This document shows, piece after piece, positions 45,489 to 56,960 of a stretch of 64,000 bases of DNA (positions are counted from its first letter, which is position 1; every line of letters begins with the position of its first letter). The notes beneath the pieces are model-generated. The model had not been told where the DNA came from. It saw only the letters and a list, made by a program, of their open reading frames with translations, and ran no database searches. Position numbers and translations under genes: made by a program. Origin of the DNA: Hymenopus coronatus (Eukaryota; Arthropoda; Insecta; Mantodea; Hymenopodidae); NCBI GenBank assembly GCA_030762935.1, contig CM060898.1:101935281-101999280 (forward strand). Direction: 5' to 3'.

Positions 45489-46344
45489 TGAAAAAATCTG
45501 ATGTGTTTAAGTTACAAGATTTTCTCTACCTGTTCTGCAAACAAATTATTCTTATAAAAGCTTATTCTCTTATCTATGTCGTGTTATCGAGATAATGATT
45601 AGCAAAAATTGTCTTATTTCTTGCTTACTTCTAAGAAGACGAAAATAAGGGAATACGCTAGGCTAAAGCGATAGTAAAAACTTTTAAAAGCTGGGCGATG
45701 CGTGAGCAATTGAAGTTCGGTTCGCTTTGCACTGACAGTAAAACAAATTAGAAATGAAATGATATGAAATGTTGAGAAACGGTATATAAATGAAAATTGA
45801 AAACCAAAAACAAGGAATATCTCTGAAACGGTCAACTCTACAACAAAAATTTTTTGTCATAAATTGTGTGTTTTAACCAGATATATGTGTATATATATAC
45901 ATACACAAATATATGTGTATGTGAGAATGAAGAGGTTTTCAGAAACTATTTCCAGAAAATTTAAGATATAAGTATTTTGGATGTAATTATCTTTAATGTA
46001 CGGTATTTTAATAAAATTTTTAAGGCCATTTCTGATATAGGCAAACTTACAAAACTTCCATGTAAAATATAGTCTGGAGTAAAAGATTTTTTTGAAAATT
46101 TTCGTATTGCATGCTTGTAGTTTTATAAACTTAAAAAACAAATTTGATATTTAACGGTATTTTAGTGTTGTAGCTATGCTGTGCATACACACATACATAC
46201 AAACAGGAGATTTTTTAAATGTTTATTTTACTCAGGGAACCTCAAAATATATACTTTCGGTGAAGCCTTGACTTTGAATTTTGGATGGGATGCAATATCT
46301 TCTGCACACAATGTACATATTACGTGAGGAGAAAGGAAAAATAC
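45489..46344 (-). repeat. Unit H, diverged, full length
   Basis: From AAAAAATCTGATGTGTTTAA to hairpin remnant CACACAATGTACATATTACG. Landmark (g) is replaced by a TATATGTGTATATATATAC run near 45884. Confidence 0.78.
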
Positions 46345-46480
46345 TATTATGATACTGGATTCCGTAAATAAATGTTTTGAACTGAAACAATGGAAAAGGC
46401 TATTGATCGGATGAACAGAAATAACTAAGCAGGAAAAAATTCATATTTTAATTGTCATCAAATTTATCAAATTATATATA

Positions 46481-47330
46481 GCTATTTTACAGTAAATTAT
46501 TCTTGCAACAGTTTATTCTTCTAATTTATGCCAATCGAGATAAACATAAGTAGAAGTGTTTTTTTTTTTTTAATACACTTGGTTCCTTGAAGGTACAAGG
46601 GCAATAAGGGAATAAAGGACGCTAATACGATTTTCAAATATTTTAAGAAAGGTTCTCTTTTTGATAGGCTTGAAATTTTTCTCTTTGCCTAACTAGTAGG
46701 GGGCGAAATAAAATAAGAACTTCCTATTTAAAGAAAGTGAAGTGTTTGATATTAAGGAATATTTCTAAAATACTTGACTCCACAAATTCAATGTATATGC
46801 GTACCTATTTATCAGGACTGGTGTTTTCTATGCAGTTAGATTTTGTCTATTTCTTACTCTTAACCGGTTGAGTAAAGTCATCCAGAAAGGAAATAACTTA
46901 TTCCTAGAATAATCATGTTGTACATTTCATTTTATCATGGTAATACCTTATGCATATGGTAATAAAATCAAAATCAGTAGATAAATAAAATGTTTCAAGA
47001 TATAAAAACGTTTGTTGTGTAAATATGTTTAATATACAGTATTTTAATCAAAAATTTTAAAACCATTTTTGAGAAAATCAAAATTTTCGAAATTTTTCTA
47101 TTTAAAAGATAGTTTGGGGTGGAATTATTTTCCTACAAATCCTCGGGTCGCATTCTTAGAGTATTCTGAAATTAAATAGTCCAGTTTGGATATTTTTCTA
47201 AAATACTTTTTGTTATTACAGAGATCCTAAAAGGTGTATTTCCAGTGAAATCTCGTTATCAAAGTTTTGCAATTGCAATAACTTCTCTACATACGTATTG
47301 TATACAAATTAATAGAGGCAAAAAAGCGGT
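46481..47330 (-). repeat. Unit H, old copy
   Basis: AAATTATTCTTGCAACAG through (h), (f), (e), (b) with many indels; partial repetition of (f) near 46975-47060. Hairpin decayed to CATACGTATTGTATACAAAT. Confidence 0.65.
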
Positions 47331-47989
47331 AAGATGCAATTCAAACTTTGTAATTTATTTTAGTTTACAAATAAAATGTTGGTAGTTGATCTAAGGTCAG
47401 TGAAGATCTATCCTTGAGGAAAAATGAAAATGAAAATGAAACATTGGAAATATTGAACTAGAAATATTTTACTAAACGATTCCTGAAATACTACTTCCTA
47501 TAAATTTTAATTTTGTTAATAACGGACGCTAGCGTTTGCTTTAACGTAGCAAATAACATAAGCTATAACTAGTCATTTTGAATGGTTTTAAATGAACAAA
47601 CAAATTAAGGTTCTGTAAGCGCACAGATTGGTTTGGTTATTTAAGAAAGTATTTAAAATATAAATAATGTTTAAAACAAATAGCATTCCATTGAGCCAGC
47701 GAGGCTACTTCATCACAGTGACTGGAGTGGAAACACGCAGACCAGTAATTTACACTGACGTCCCCTCCAGCAGATACAGCAAAGTTACATCAGGTGCAGG
47801 GGGAGTTCTCATCACAATCTAACCTCAAACTCTTCAACATAACAAGTGAATTGCAAATGCAATGCTTAATTAGCATTAATTAAAGCTAGGAGTTGTACAA
47901 GTCGAAGCTACATAGAGAAAGCAATATTTAAAATTAAACGTTGTCTAAAGTTTAGGTCGATACATTTCAAATTTGAGGAAAAACTGGAA
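47331..47989. other. Unassigned sequence
   Basis: At 47695-47820 a stop-free plus frame reads YFITVTGVETRRPVIYTDVP; I do not recognise it. The rest is AT-rich and unremarkable. Confidence 0.35.
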
Positions 47990-48846
47990 AAAAAAGTCTG
48001 TCTTCCATTCACATCACTTATAGGCAACAAATTATTGTTAAAAAGCTTTTTCTCTTATCGACTTCATGCCAATCGAAATAAACATTAGCAAAAATGGTTT
48101 TATTACTTGTTTCCTTATAAGCAGAAGCAAACAGAGGGAATACACTAGGATAAAGCGATAGTAAACTCTTTTAATAAATAGTTTCCGTGTGGTTGAAATC
48201 TGTTTCTTTGGATTCCAGAAGTAGATATATTCCTGTATGAGAATGCCTTAGTATTTTAAAACTGAAACTAATTTCAAGGATTAATTCAAAATGGTCAACT
48301 CCGCGAAAAAATTATAAAAATATATGACATATGTTTTAACGAATACAATCTTTTTCTGGAGTGAGTTTTTATCCGTCTCTTACGGTTTACCAGTTATGCA
48401 AAATTCACCAAAATTCATTCAGAATAAAGAGGTCTTCAAAGGTTGTTCCCAGGAAATTCAAGATGTACAGTTTATTTTGAATGTAAATATCTATAATATA
48501 CAATATTTTAATCAAAATCGTTAGCGCCAATTTTGAGAAAATTAAAATCAAATCTTCCCATGTAAAGGGTAGTTTGGAGTGGTATAATTTTCTTGAAAAT
48601 CTTCGTGTTGCATCCTTGGGAGATACTAAACATAAATACCCAGTTTGATATTTAACGGACTTTTCGTTTTTTGAGATATGCTGTCCACAGATACACAGAG
48701 ACCTTTTCCAATTTATTTTTTATTCAGATGATCTCAAAACATGCATTACCGGAGAAATCTGGTATGCCGTTTGTGTTTTTGGTGAAGTCTTGATATCAAA
48801 TTCTCTATACACCATGTGCATAGTACGTGTAGAGAGAGTAAAGAGC
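47990..48846 (-). repeat. Unit H, near full length
   Basis: From AAAAAGTCTGTCTTCCATTC to hairpin CTATACACCATGTGCATAG. Landmark (b) is followed by a short insert (TGGTATGCCGTTTGTG). Confidence 0.82.
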
Positions 48847-48996
48847 AGTATAAATAAATAAAAAGTACGGTATTTTCGGGGACACACTTTTACTAACGTT
48901 AAATCGAATCCAGGGTATTTCGTTTTCAAATGTGACTGCACGGTCAGTGAGGCATTGCTTCCAGGTTGAAGGACGGCACTTTGAATATTTGAGCTA

Positions 48997-49050
<54 letters not shown>
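48997..49050. repeat. (ATT)n microsatellite
   Basis: 18 uninterrupted ATT repeats outside any H unit. Confidence 0.95.
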
Positions 49051-49324
49051 GGTTAACAATTCCAGTTGATGTAGTGAACTAGATTCTAAATAGCCTTAAT
49101 GTGAAGTATATGGAAAGATATTTTGTTGAAAAAATATTCTAGTAGTCAGGGAAAAATAGGATAGAAGGAAACAGACAATTTGGGATGAATTAGGAAATAA
49201 AAAGTCGTTTTGTTTATTCCGTTAAATAAAGAAAGGTTTGTGACCAGAGGGGTATGTAGATATATATCTAATAAATAAGAGAAGGAAGGATAAACTTTGA
49301 TGAGGACAGGAGCAATACTTTTAA

Positions 49325-49565
49325 AAGTGATGAGGGGTAATGAGCTAGAACGTTGTATTTTATGAGGGGAGGAAGACAGTATTATTCACTGTTTAACAGA
49401 ATATACAGAGATAAGAAATGTCAAGTAAAGACATTTCGGAACACAAATATGATAAATAGTATGTCAGAAGCAATGATAGCAATGAAAATATTGAATGTTA
49501 GGAAAAGAAGAATCAAAGAAATAATAGGACAAAATATATGGGAAAGACAAAAGAAAAGTGGATAA
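49325..49565 (+). pseudogene. LINE ORF2 C-terminal finger fragment
   Basis: One frame reads LERCIL, stop, GEEDSIIHCLTEYTEI. With the stop read as the second Cys, the spacing matches the Cys-X2-Cys-X7-His-X4-Cys finger of the 21.8 kb LINE, although the last Cys is Tyr here. A shifted frame gives MIAMKILNVRKRRIKEI, like the basic end of such proteins. Preceded by ~270 bp of purine-rich sequence of uncertain origin. Confidence 0.4.
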
Positions 49566-50282
49566 GAAACAATCTTATGTGTTCCATTCACATGCCTTTC
49601 TCTACTTCTCTACCACAAATTATTATTACAATCATTAAAAATTAGCAGGAATAGTCTTATTACTTTCTTCCTTGTATGTAGAAGCGAAATAAGGGAGTAC
49701 CATAGGTTAAAGTGATAGTCAAAAGCTGGTTGCTATGTGACTGAAGTTCCTTTGTTTGTATGGACAGGAGTTGACAAATTCTCGTATGAGAAAAGTATAT
49801 TTTCAAAGCTGAAACCAAAAACAAGGAATATCTAAAAGACGATCTACTCTACTAAAAAAATGTATATTAAATACATTTTGTGTTTTAATATGCTCTACAT
49901 TTTTGTGTGGTTAAGTTTTTGTCCATCCCTTACGACTTAGCAGTTATGCAAAATTCCGTAAAATTCATCCAGAATAAAGTAATTTTCAGAGGCTATTCCC
50001 AGAAAATTCAAGATATACATATTATTTGGCATGTGAATATCTTAAATCGTTAGAGCCAAAATGTCGCATCCTTGGAAGATAAAATACCAAATTTGGTTTC
50101 CAACAGTCTCTACGTTTTAGAGCTATGCTGTCCACAGGCACACATACACACACGGATCTTTTTTTAAAAATGCTTTTTTTGGGATCAGGGAGATCCATAA
50201 CATGTATTTTCGGTGAAATCTCGGTATCGAATTTTTGGGTTGAATGCAATACCTTCTCTATACCCTATGAAAAATAGTAAAA
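49566..50282 (-). repeat. Unit H, internal deletion
   Basis: From CAATCTTATGTGTTCC. Landmark (e) is deleted (GTTAGAGCCAAAATGTCGC). CA tract near 50139; the hairpin is shortened to CTATACCCTATG. Confidence 0.82.
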
Positions 50283-50328
50283 AGAAAGGGAAAAATAGTA
50301 TACAAGACGCAGCATGGGATGAAACCTA

Positions 50329-51212
50329 TTTTTACTTTCTCTACATGTACTATGCACATAGAGAAGGTATTATATTCCACCCAAAATTAGATACAAAGAT
50401 TTCACCGGAAATACATGTTTTGAGACTCCCTGGATTAAAAACAATATTTTTAGAAAAATGTCCGGGAGTGTCTGTGTGCATCTTAACTCAAAAACGAAAA
50501 GACCGTTAAATACCTAACTTGGTATTTAAGTTTGATGTCTTCTAAGGATGCGACACGAAGATTTTCAAGAAAATTCCCCCACTCCTAATTACCCTTTACA
50601 TGGAACATTTTTAGAAACATTTATTTTCTTAAATATGGCTCTAACGATTTTGATTAAAATACCTTATGCTTAAGATATTTTTATGACAAACGAAAGTTTA
50701 TTTTGGGTTTTCCGGGAATAGCCTCTGAAAACCTCTTCATTCTCGATGACTTTTGTATAACTGGCAAACAGTAAGAGATATATAAAAACTTCTACAAAAA
50801 ATAATAGACGTCATTAAAAAACACAATTTATGTCATGTACTTTTATTTTTTTTTTAGAGTTAACCGTTTTCTAGATATACCTGATTATTGGTTTCAAATT
50901 TAGCCATTTAAATTTTTCTCAAACGGGAAGACATCTTTCATCTTGTTTCTCGATTGTTCACTTCTGGCAATCAAAAATATTAGAATTTCAATTGTTTCAC
51001 ATAGCGACCGGCTTTTAAAGGACCACACTATCGCTTTAGCCTGTGTATTTTATTTCTCTTCTATTTACAAGACGCTAGGAATAAGACTAATCTTGCTTGT
51101 ATTTATCTTGATTAGCATGATGTAGATAACAGATTAATGTTTTGAATAAAAGGTTTATTTGCTCGACAGCTACAGGATATCATGTGAATGGAACACACAC
51201 TATTTTTTCCCC
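50329..51212 (+). repeat. Unit H, full length
   Basis: Hairpin shortened (CATGTACTATGCACATAGAG). GT tract minimal. (d)-(i) present; ends GGAACACACACTATTTTTT. Confidence 0.85.
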
Positions 51213-51338
51213 TTCTACTTACAAGGTACCAAGTAATGAGGCAATTTCTGCTAATATTTTTCTCGAAGCATGATGTAGATAGAAGAATAAGCTTTCTAAC
51301 AATATTTTGTTACAGAAATGCAGGGAAAGTCATCAGCT
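51213..51338 (+). repeat. Unit H tail fragment
   Basis: CTTCTACTTACAAGGTACC to TGCAGGGAAAGTCATC: only the last ~125 bp, in tandem with the unit before it. Confidence 0.75.
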
Positions 51339-51340
51339 TT

Positions 51341-51508
51341 TTTAAAATTTATTGATGGACGCTCTTTAAACACTGTGATTTTCAGCGTCCCATTCTATAG
51401 TGGGCGTGAAAGACCGATTAATTTTACTCAGAGGCATATTTATCAGGTTTGAGGTTCTTTTACATGCGGTAAATCTACGACACGGGCCTACCGGTTTACT
51501 TCCCTTCC
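51341..51508 (-). repeat. SINE B, tRNA-like head missing
   Basis: Low end TTTATTGATGGACGCTC (hairpin arm), CAGCGTCCCATTCTATAG, then CATGCGGTAAATCTACGAC and CCGGTTTACTTCCC. It is 5'-truncated before the B box and abuts the T-run of the next H unit. Confidence 0.75.
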
Positions 51509-52342
51509 TTTTTACTTTCTCTACACGTACTATGTACCTGGTGTACAGATGAGGTATTGTAATGCACACAAAAATTCGATGTCGAGGTTTCACCGGAAAT
51601 ATACCTATGTTTTGAGGTCCGCTGAATCCAAAAAAGCATTTTTAGAAAAAAGATTCGTGTGTGTCTGTGGACAGCATAGGTCAAAAACTAAAAGACCATT
51701 AAATACAAACTTGGTATTTAAGTTTATTATCTTCCAAGGATGCAACACGAAGATTTTCAAGAAAATCCCGTCACACCAAACTACACTTTACAAGGAAAAA
51801 AATAATGATTTCCTCAAAAATAGCTCTAACAATTTTGATCAACATCTCTTATATGTAAGATATTTAAATGCCAAATAAAATGTATATCTTGAATTTACTG
51901 CGAATAGCCTCTAAAGACCTATTTGTTCTGGGTGATTTTTATTGAATTTTCCATAACTGATAAATCGTAAGAGATAGACAGAAACTTACCACACAAAAAC
52001 TGTAGATCACGATAAAATGCACAATTTATGTCATATACATTTTTTTCGTGGAGTTGGTCGTTTTTTAGATATTCCTTGTAATTGGTTTCAGCTTTAAAAA
52101 AACATACTTTTCTCATACGGCAATTTGTCAACTCCTGTTCATACAAATAAAGGAACTTCAGTCGCATATCAACCATCTTTTGACTATCACTGTAACCTAT
52201 GGTACTCCTTTATTTCACTTCCACTTACAAGGAAGCAAGTAATAAGACTATTTCTGCTAATTTTTTCTCGATTAGCGTGAAGTAATAATTTGTTGCAGGG
52301 ATCTAGAGAAAGTCATATGAATGGAACATATCAGATTTTTTG
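51507..52342 (+). repeat. Unit H, full length
   Basis: Hairpin ACACGTACTATGTACCTGG; all landmarks; GT tract short. Ends AACATATCAGATTTTTT. Confidence 0.88.
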
Positions 52343-52692
52343 GTTTTTCTTTTTTAATTGATTGGAATATCACATTTTGTTTTCTTGGTTTTCTTCTTTT
52401 TGGTGGTTCATTCTTTACCGCTTCACAGTCGCTAGATACTGATAATACACATGAATTTAAGCAATAATTTCGTAAGAAAATTTGCCAAGGAAACGTTTCA
52501 AACCTAACTTTAGAGTACTACCCCGCTATTCGCCAGTTAGGAGAACTGAGGTAAACTTGGACTAATTCTTATTTAGGCATTTCGGTTTTGAAATAGCGGA
52601 TTGCCATTTGGATGCTGTGACATCAAATATTCGTATCATTGAAGCAATTAATGTAATATTTTTATCTTTTTCTATTTTTTCTATTTTTCAAT
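52343..52692. other. Unassigned sequence
   Basis: T-rich at both ends; no family match. A TTTTTCTATTTTTTC-type run precedes the next unit's T-run. Confidence 0.4.
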
Positions 52693-53310
52693 TTTTATTT
52701 TTACTTTCTTTATACGTACTATGTACATAGTGTATAGAGGATTCCACCCAAGAATCTCTACCGAGATTTCACCGGAAATATATGTTTTGAGACCCCTGAG
52801 TCCGAAAAAAGGACCATTTTTTTTAAAAAGGGTCTGTGTGTGCGAGGCTTTGGACAGCATAGCTCAAAAACGAAAAGACCGTTAAATACCAAATTTGGCA
52901 TTTGGGTTTAGTATCCTCCAAGGGTGCGACAAGAAAATTTTCAAGAAAATTACCTCCAGCACAAACTACCCTTTACATGGAAAAATTTTCGAACATTTTT
53001 GTTTTCTCAAAAATGGCTCTAACGAGTTTGATTAAAATCTCGTATATTAAAGCTAATCACATCCCAAATAAATATATATCTTGGATATTCTGAGAATAGC
53101 CTCTGAAGACCTCTTTAATCTGGATGAATTATGCCGAATTTTGGTTAACTGCTAAACCGTAAGAGATAAACAAAAATTTTATTGCACAAAAATGCAGATC
53201 TCGTTAAAATACACAATTTATATCGTTTAAGTTTTTGTTGTGGAGGTAACCGTTTCCGAGATATTCCTTGTTCTAGATTTTGTGCACTACTTATTCTTTT
53301 CTCAAATATG
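52693..53310 (+). repeat. Unit H, truncated before landmark (h)
   Basis: Hairpin ATACGTACTATGTACATAG, (b), (d)-(g), ending CTTTTCTCAAATATGCAG. Confidence 0.85.
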
Positions 53311-53436
53311 CAGTGTTCGTTTTTTGTTATTTTTTTATTGTTTCAGGAGCTTTCCACTTGAAACAACTCGTCTATAGGTTCTTTTTACGTCAGTTTAAAT
53401 CATTTTGTATTACTCAAACACAAAATGGAAATGGTG

Positions 53437-53580
53437 TGTTATTTATGGACGCTCTTTAACTGCTATGGTTCTCAGCGTCCCATACTATACTGGGCGTGAA
53501 AGACCGCTTAATTGAACCCACGGCTTTACTTCCCTTCCGAAGGAAGCCATCGTCCTCCGCCGGGTTTGAACCCGCGACCA
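53437..53580 (-). repeat. SINE B, head truncated at the B box
   Basis: Low end TTATGGACGCTCTTTAACTG, CAGCGTCCCATACTATAC, then CCATCGTCCTCCGCCGGG and TTTGAACCCGCGACC. The A-box half is missing; SINE C sequence follows at once. Confidence 0.8.
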
Positions 53581-53675
53581 CGGACACATTCGCACACATT
53601 CGCACTCACAAACTTCCAGACTCTGTGGGGGATAGGGAATAATTCTGGCTAGAGATAAATTTCCCCCGGGACCCC
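53581..53675 (-). repeat. SINE C, body
   Basis: AAACTTCCAGACTCTGTGGG, GGATAGGGAATAATTCTGG and AATTTCCCCCGGGACCCCC. The tRNA-like core is missing. Confidence 0.65.
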
Positions 53676-53935
53676 CGGTTTGTTCTACTCCTGGCCAAGC
53701 AAAGAAGCGATTATCAATGAAAATCGCATAACGATAGTTTTTAGAACATTTGAATATCACTTTAGCATGGTGAATTCCTTTAGTTCCCTTTTTCTTATAA
53801 GTAAATAAGTACTAAGAACATTCTGCTAATGTTGATGACGAATAGCATTGTTTATAAAGAAGACTATATTTTGTAGGAAGCTTGTAGAGCAGCTAGAGAA
53901 AGTAATGTGAGTGTAAAACATCAGATTTTTTTTTA
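53676..53935 (+). repeat. Unit H tail fragment
   Basis: TACTCCTGGCCAAGCAAAG, weak (h), then CTAGAGAAAGTAATGTGAG and AACATCAGATTTTTT. Confidence 0.7.
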
Positions 53936-54612
53936 TCTTTTTATAGGAGGTGTACATATTATTTTATTTATTAACACAGTATTAAAGCAGTTGTACACAC
54001 TTTGTTAGTTGGTGGCTCTTTTTAAACTTTTTAACGTTTTTTGTAAAGATAAGTAAAGCGAAAGTCACTCTTACCAGCAGAGGGCAGATTTTAACTTGAA
54101 ATATCCCCTAGGAATTCTGCAACTCTTCTAACGCACGAAGGGAGATCTACACATTAAAATACGGGGTAGTTGCGCCACTTGGTGTTCAGAATTTCCTATA
54201 CCATTAGACGCCCCGAGTCCATAACGTGAGCTTGGGCAGCAAAGAACTCCCTGATTAGTGAACTTCCTGTAGGTATGTCAACACTTAATAACTTGTTTGC
54301 TGTCAGGTATTCTTGTCGTCAATCACGATAGGCAACCTTGGATGAGTGCAGTTTCAGGAATGAAGGAAAGTAAACTTGCGGTATGTATGTGCTATTTTCC
54401 TTTAATGGGCATTGTTGGCAATAAGGTGATTTATACCATTCATTGTAGCAGCAATTTATCTCGATATGGTCACTGGAAATGAATCAGAATCCGGTGCTTG
54501 TACTACGCAGGTTATATAATAATTATATACACAACATTTCAGTATGAGAAGTTCAAAATGAATGCTTAGAAAATCCTCAATAGATATTAACTTAATAAAT
54601 GTACAAATACAA
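53936..54612. other. Unassigned sequence
   Basis: Balanced composition from 54050 to 54480 with a 61-codon frame (54297-54482) of no recognised family. No repeat match. Confidence 0.35.
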
Positions 54613-54616
54613 AATT

Positions 54617-55155
54617 GGATAGGTAGAGTGAGACTGAAAAATACACTGCCATAACTGGGATTTGAACCACGGTTCTCCCGGTCTCTAGCTGGTTGCTCTG
54701 AACATTGAGCAACAGGTGTATTAAATTTCCCAAATTACTCGGAAATGTTTCCCGGGTAACCACAATGTGATCTCAAATTATTTTGAGATGACACTCCAAT
54801 GGCGACTTAGAATGTCGTAAGTCGAAAGTCCCAGCCCTCATTGTTTAACCAATATAACGGTTTGTGTGAAAAAACCATTAATTAACATTAACTGATCTAA
54901 TAGTTGGTTAACCTATGAATTCCGGGGGCTTAAAATACTTAAGACACTATAAAACGCCAACGGGTTATGTCATCTCAAAATAATTTGAAATCACCTTATG
55001 GTTTACCAAGAAGCATGCGAGTCAGTTGGGAAATTTAATGCTGTACCGGCATGTTGCCGTGTGGTAGCTCAGTGGTTAGAGCAACCGGTTAGAGACCGAG
55101 AGATCCATGGTTCAAATCCCGGCTATGGCATTGAGTTTTTCAGTCCTACTCTATC
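54617..55155. repeat. SINE D head-to-head inverted pair, long spacer
   Basis: Left arm (minus) 54617-54820: GGATAGGTAGAGTGAGACTG, TTTGAACCACGG, CTCAAATTATTTTGAG. Right arm (plus) from about 54951: CATCTCAAAATAATTTG, tRNA-like TAGCTCAGTGG and GGTTCAAATCCCGGC, to TCCTACTCTATC. The ~130 bp spacer holds TGTGTGAAAAAACC and AATAGTTGGTTAACC, also seen at 59.53 kb. The arms differ from each other more than in the 56 kb palindrome. Confidence 0.8.
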
Positions 55156-55160
55156 AAATA

Positions 55161-55589
55161 TCGACGTTGGTCGTGAAAGCGAAACCTACATACTTTTCTC
55201 TAACCACGAGTATCTTGTACGTATTATTCAAATTTATAGACTATTTTGTAGTTATTTATACTATTGTAAATATACTCTTACTCTAAATAAAAACAAGAAC
55301 ATGCTGTTTTTATGTAGAAACATAACATTTATTAGTATGACTTAAAGATAATGAAACAAACCTCTCATCTCTCCTTAAATTAGATTTAATTTTGTTCAAC
55401 TTTAATATCCTTTGATAGTGTTCAAACAGTATTCTCGCCCCTATTATCTTTATCCACCCTCAAGGTCACTAACGTTAAATTGCCTATATTGGCGTATACG
55501 TCCCAAATTTATTTTCCCAATCATATTGTTGTGGGCTACGATGAAATTGTATTTTGGAGGAATAAACCAATAAGTAAGGGACCTACGTC
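55161..55589. other. Unassigned sequence
   Basis: AT-rich, no family match. It joins a tRNA-like G copy. Confidence 0.35.
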
Positions 55590-55640
55590 GTTAGTGTGGA
55601 GTAGCGTGTCTACCTCACATTCAAGATGTCGCGAGTTCAA
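55590..55640 (+). repeat. tRNA-like repeat G, short
   Basis: GTTAGTGTGGAGTAGCG (A-box-like), GTCTACCTCACATTCAAGA, CGCGAGTTCAAC (B-box-like). Directly fused to unit H at landmark (b). Confidence 0.45.
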
Positions 55641-55860
55641 CTTCGATGTCGAAATTTTACCGGAAAGATTATGTATTAAGGTCCTCTGAGTCCAAAAAGA
55701 CACAAGATCCCTGTGTGTGTATGTGGGGAGCATTGTTTAAAACGTAAAGACCGTTAAATACCAAACTTGGCATTCATCTTTCAAAAATGCGATACGAAGA
55801 TTTCCAAGAAAATACCTCCACCCAAACTACCCTTTACATGGAAAAATGTTTGAAAATGTT

Positions 55861-56294
55861 GGATAGGTTGAGTCAGACTGAAAAATTCAATTCCATAGCC
55901 GAGATTTGAACCACAGATCTGCCGATCTCTAGCCGGTTGCTCTACCACTGAGCTACCATGGCAACAATTCAATAGCATTGAATTTCTCAACTGACTCGCA
56001 TATAATCACAAGGTGTTCTCAAATTATTTTGAGACGACAACCCTTTTGGCAACTTACAATGTTGTAAGCATCCTGGGACTTAAGAGTTACAACATTGTAA
56101 GTCGCCATTGGGGTTGTCGTCTCAAAATAATTTGAGAACACCTTGTGGTTATATGCGAGTCAGCTGAGAAATTCAATGCTATGCCGGCATGTTGCCATGG
56201 TAGCTCAGTGGCAGAGCAACCGGCTAGAGATTGGGAGATCCGTGGTTCAAATCCCGTCTATGGCACTGCATTTTCAGCCTGACTCTATCTATCC
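55861..56294. repeat. Near-perfect SINE D palindrome (~207 bp arms)
   Basis: Left arm 55861-56067, 19 bp spacer, right arm 56087-56294. Both arms hold the tRNA-like core and share private changes not in other SINE D copies: GTGATTATATGCGAG or GTGGTTATATGCGAG, where others have a longer GTTTACTGGGAAACATGCG, and AAATTCAATG for AAATTTAATG. So one arm was copied from the other. The right arm continues to CCTACACACAGCTTGTGTG and an A-tail at about 56330; the left arm lacks that end. Confidence 0.9.
56194..56265 (+). repeat. tRNA-like core of SINE D (not a functional tRNA)
   Basis: 72 nt. Acceptor arms GCCATGG and CTATGGC pair in all seven positions (one G-T); D stem GCTC/GAGC pairs; A box TAGCTCAGTGG and B box GGTTCAAATCC are intact, so RNA polymerase III could in principle start here. 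The T stem (CGTGG/CCCGT) pairs in only two of five positions and the anticodon stem has a mismatch, so it is not a good tRNA. The loop CTAGAGA would read anticodon AGA. Confidence 0.7.
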
Positions 56295-56782
56295 AACTCC
56301 TGTCCTACACACAGCTTGTGTGAAAAAAACAATACCTATTTGAAATGAGAATGCCTCTAACGATTTTAATTAAAATGTGCACATGACAAATAAAAATTAT
56401 ATCTGAATATTCTATTAAATAACCTCTGAAGATTCTGGATGAATGTTTCCGAATTTTACAGAATTGGTGAACTGTAGGAGATTGACAAAAACTTACTATA
56501 CAAAAAAATGTAGAGCTTGTTAGAACAAGAGTTTGTCTTATAGGGTTTTTATGTAGAGTTTATCGTTTCTGAGATATTCCTTTTATTTATTTTAATTTTT
56601 AACTACGTTACTCTTCTCAAAACGGCGAGTCACGCTTCGTTTCATCTATCTCTTTTTACTGCCATGCAAAGCGAATCAAACTCCAATTACTTCACATAGC
56701 GACCAGCTTTTAAAAGATTTAACTGTCCCTTTAGCCTAAAGCATTCCCTTATTTCTCTTCTGCTTACAAGGAAGCAAGTAGT

Positions 56783-56960
56783 CTTGGGCTGTCCCAGAAG
56801 TACCGGACCTCACGTATAGAGAGCGGTTGTAACTATGACGTGATAGAGTAGGCATCTCATGTTGCACTCTCTGGCATTGCTCACGGCTTGGCCTCGTTCA
56901 GTTTCTGCTAGTAGATAAACCAGTAAACACTGAAAGACACCGCAGATTGAAAAATGTCGA
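56783..56960 (+). mobile_element. Orphan DNA-transposon end, mariner-like terminus
   Basis: TCTTGGGCTGTCCCAGAAGT resembles mariner terminal repeats (compare CGAGGGCTGTCCGAGAAG at 57842). It abuts a unit H after TAG. Beyond ~56950 a frame gives TRRSTLNKLVDDSKIF, which is not mariner; I do not recognise it. No partner end found. Confidence 0.4.

Larger units (their letters stand above)
55641..56782 (+). repeat. Unit H split by a palindromic SINE D
   Basis: 55641-55860 covers (b)-(e) and CTTTACATGGAAAAATG. After the palindrome, 56341-56782 resumes at GAATGCCTCTAACGATT and runs to (h) and TACAAGGAAGCAAGTAG. The hairpin and tail are missing. The two sides fit one unit. Confidence 0.8.

Noticed and set aside
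51366..51593. Minus-strand 75-codon frame spanning SINE B and H
   Set aside because: It crosses a repeat boundary and has no family features.
56194..56265. Functional tRNA gene
   Set aside because: Acceptor and D stems pair, but the T stem has only two of five pairs and the anticodon stem a mismatch. It lies inside a repeated SINE with SINE-specific flanks.
55861..56294. Two independent SINE D insertions in opposite orientation
   Set aside because: The arms share private changes (TATATGCGAG, AAATTCAATG) not found in other copies, so an inverted duplication is more likely.
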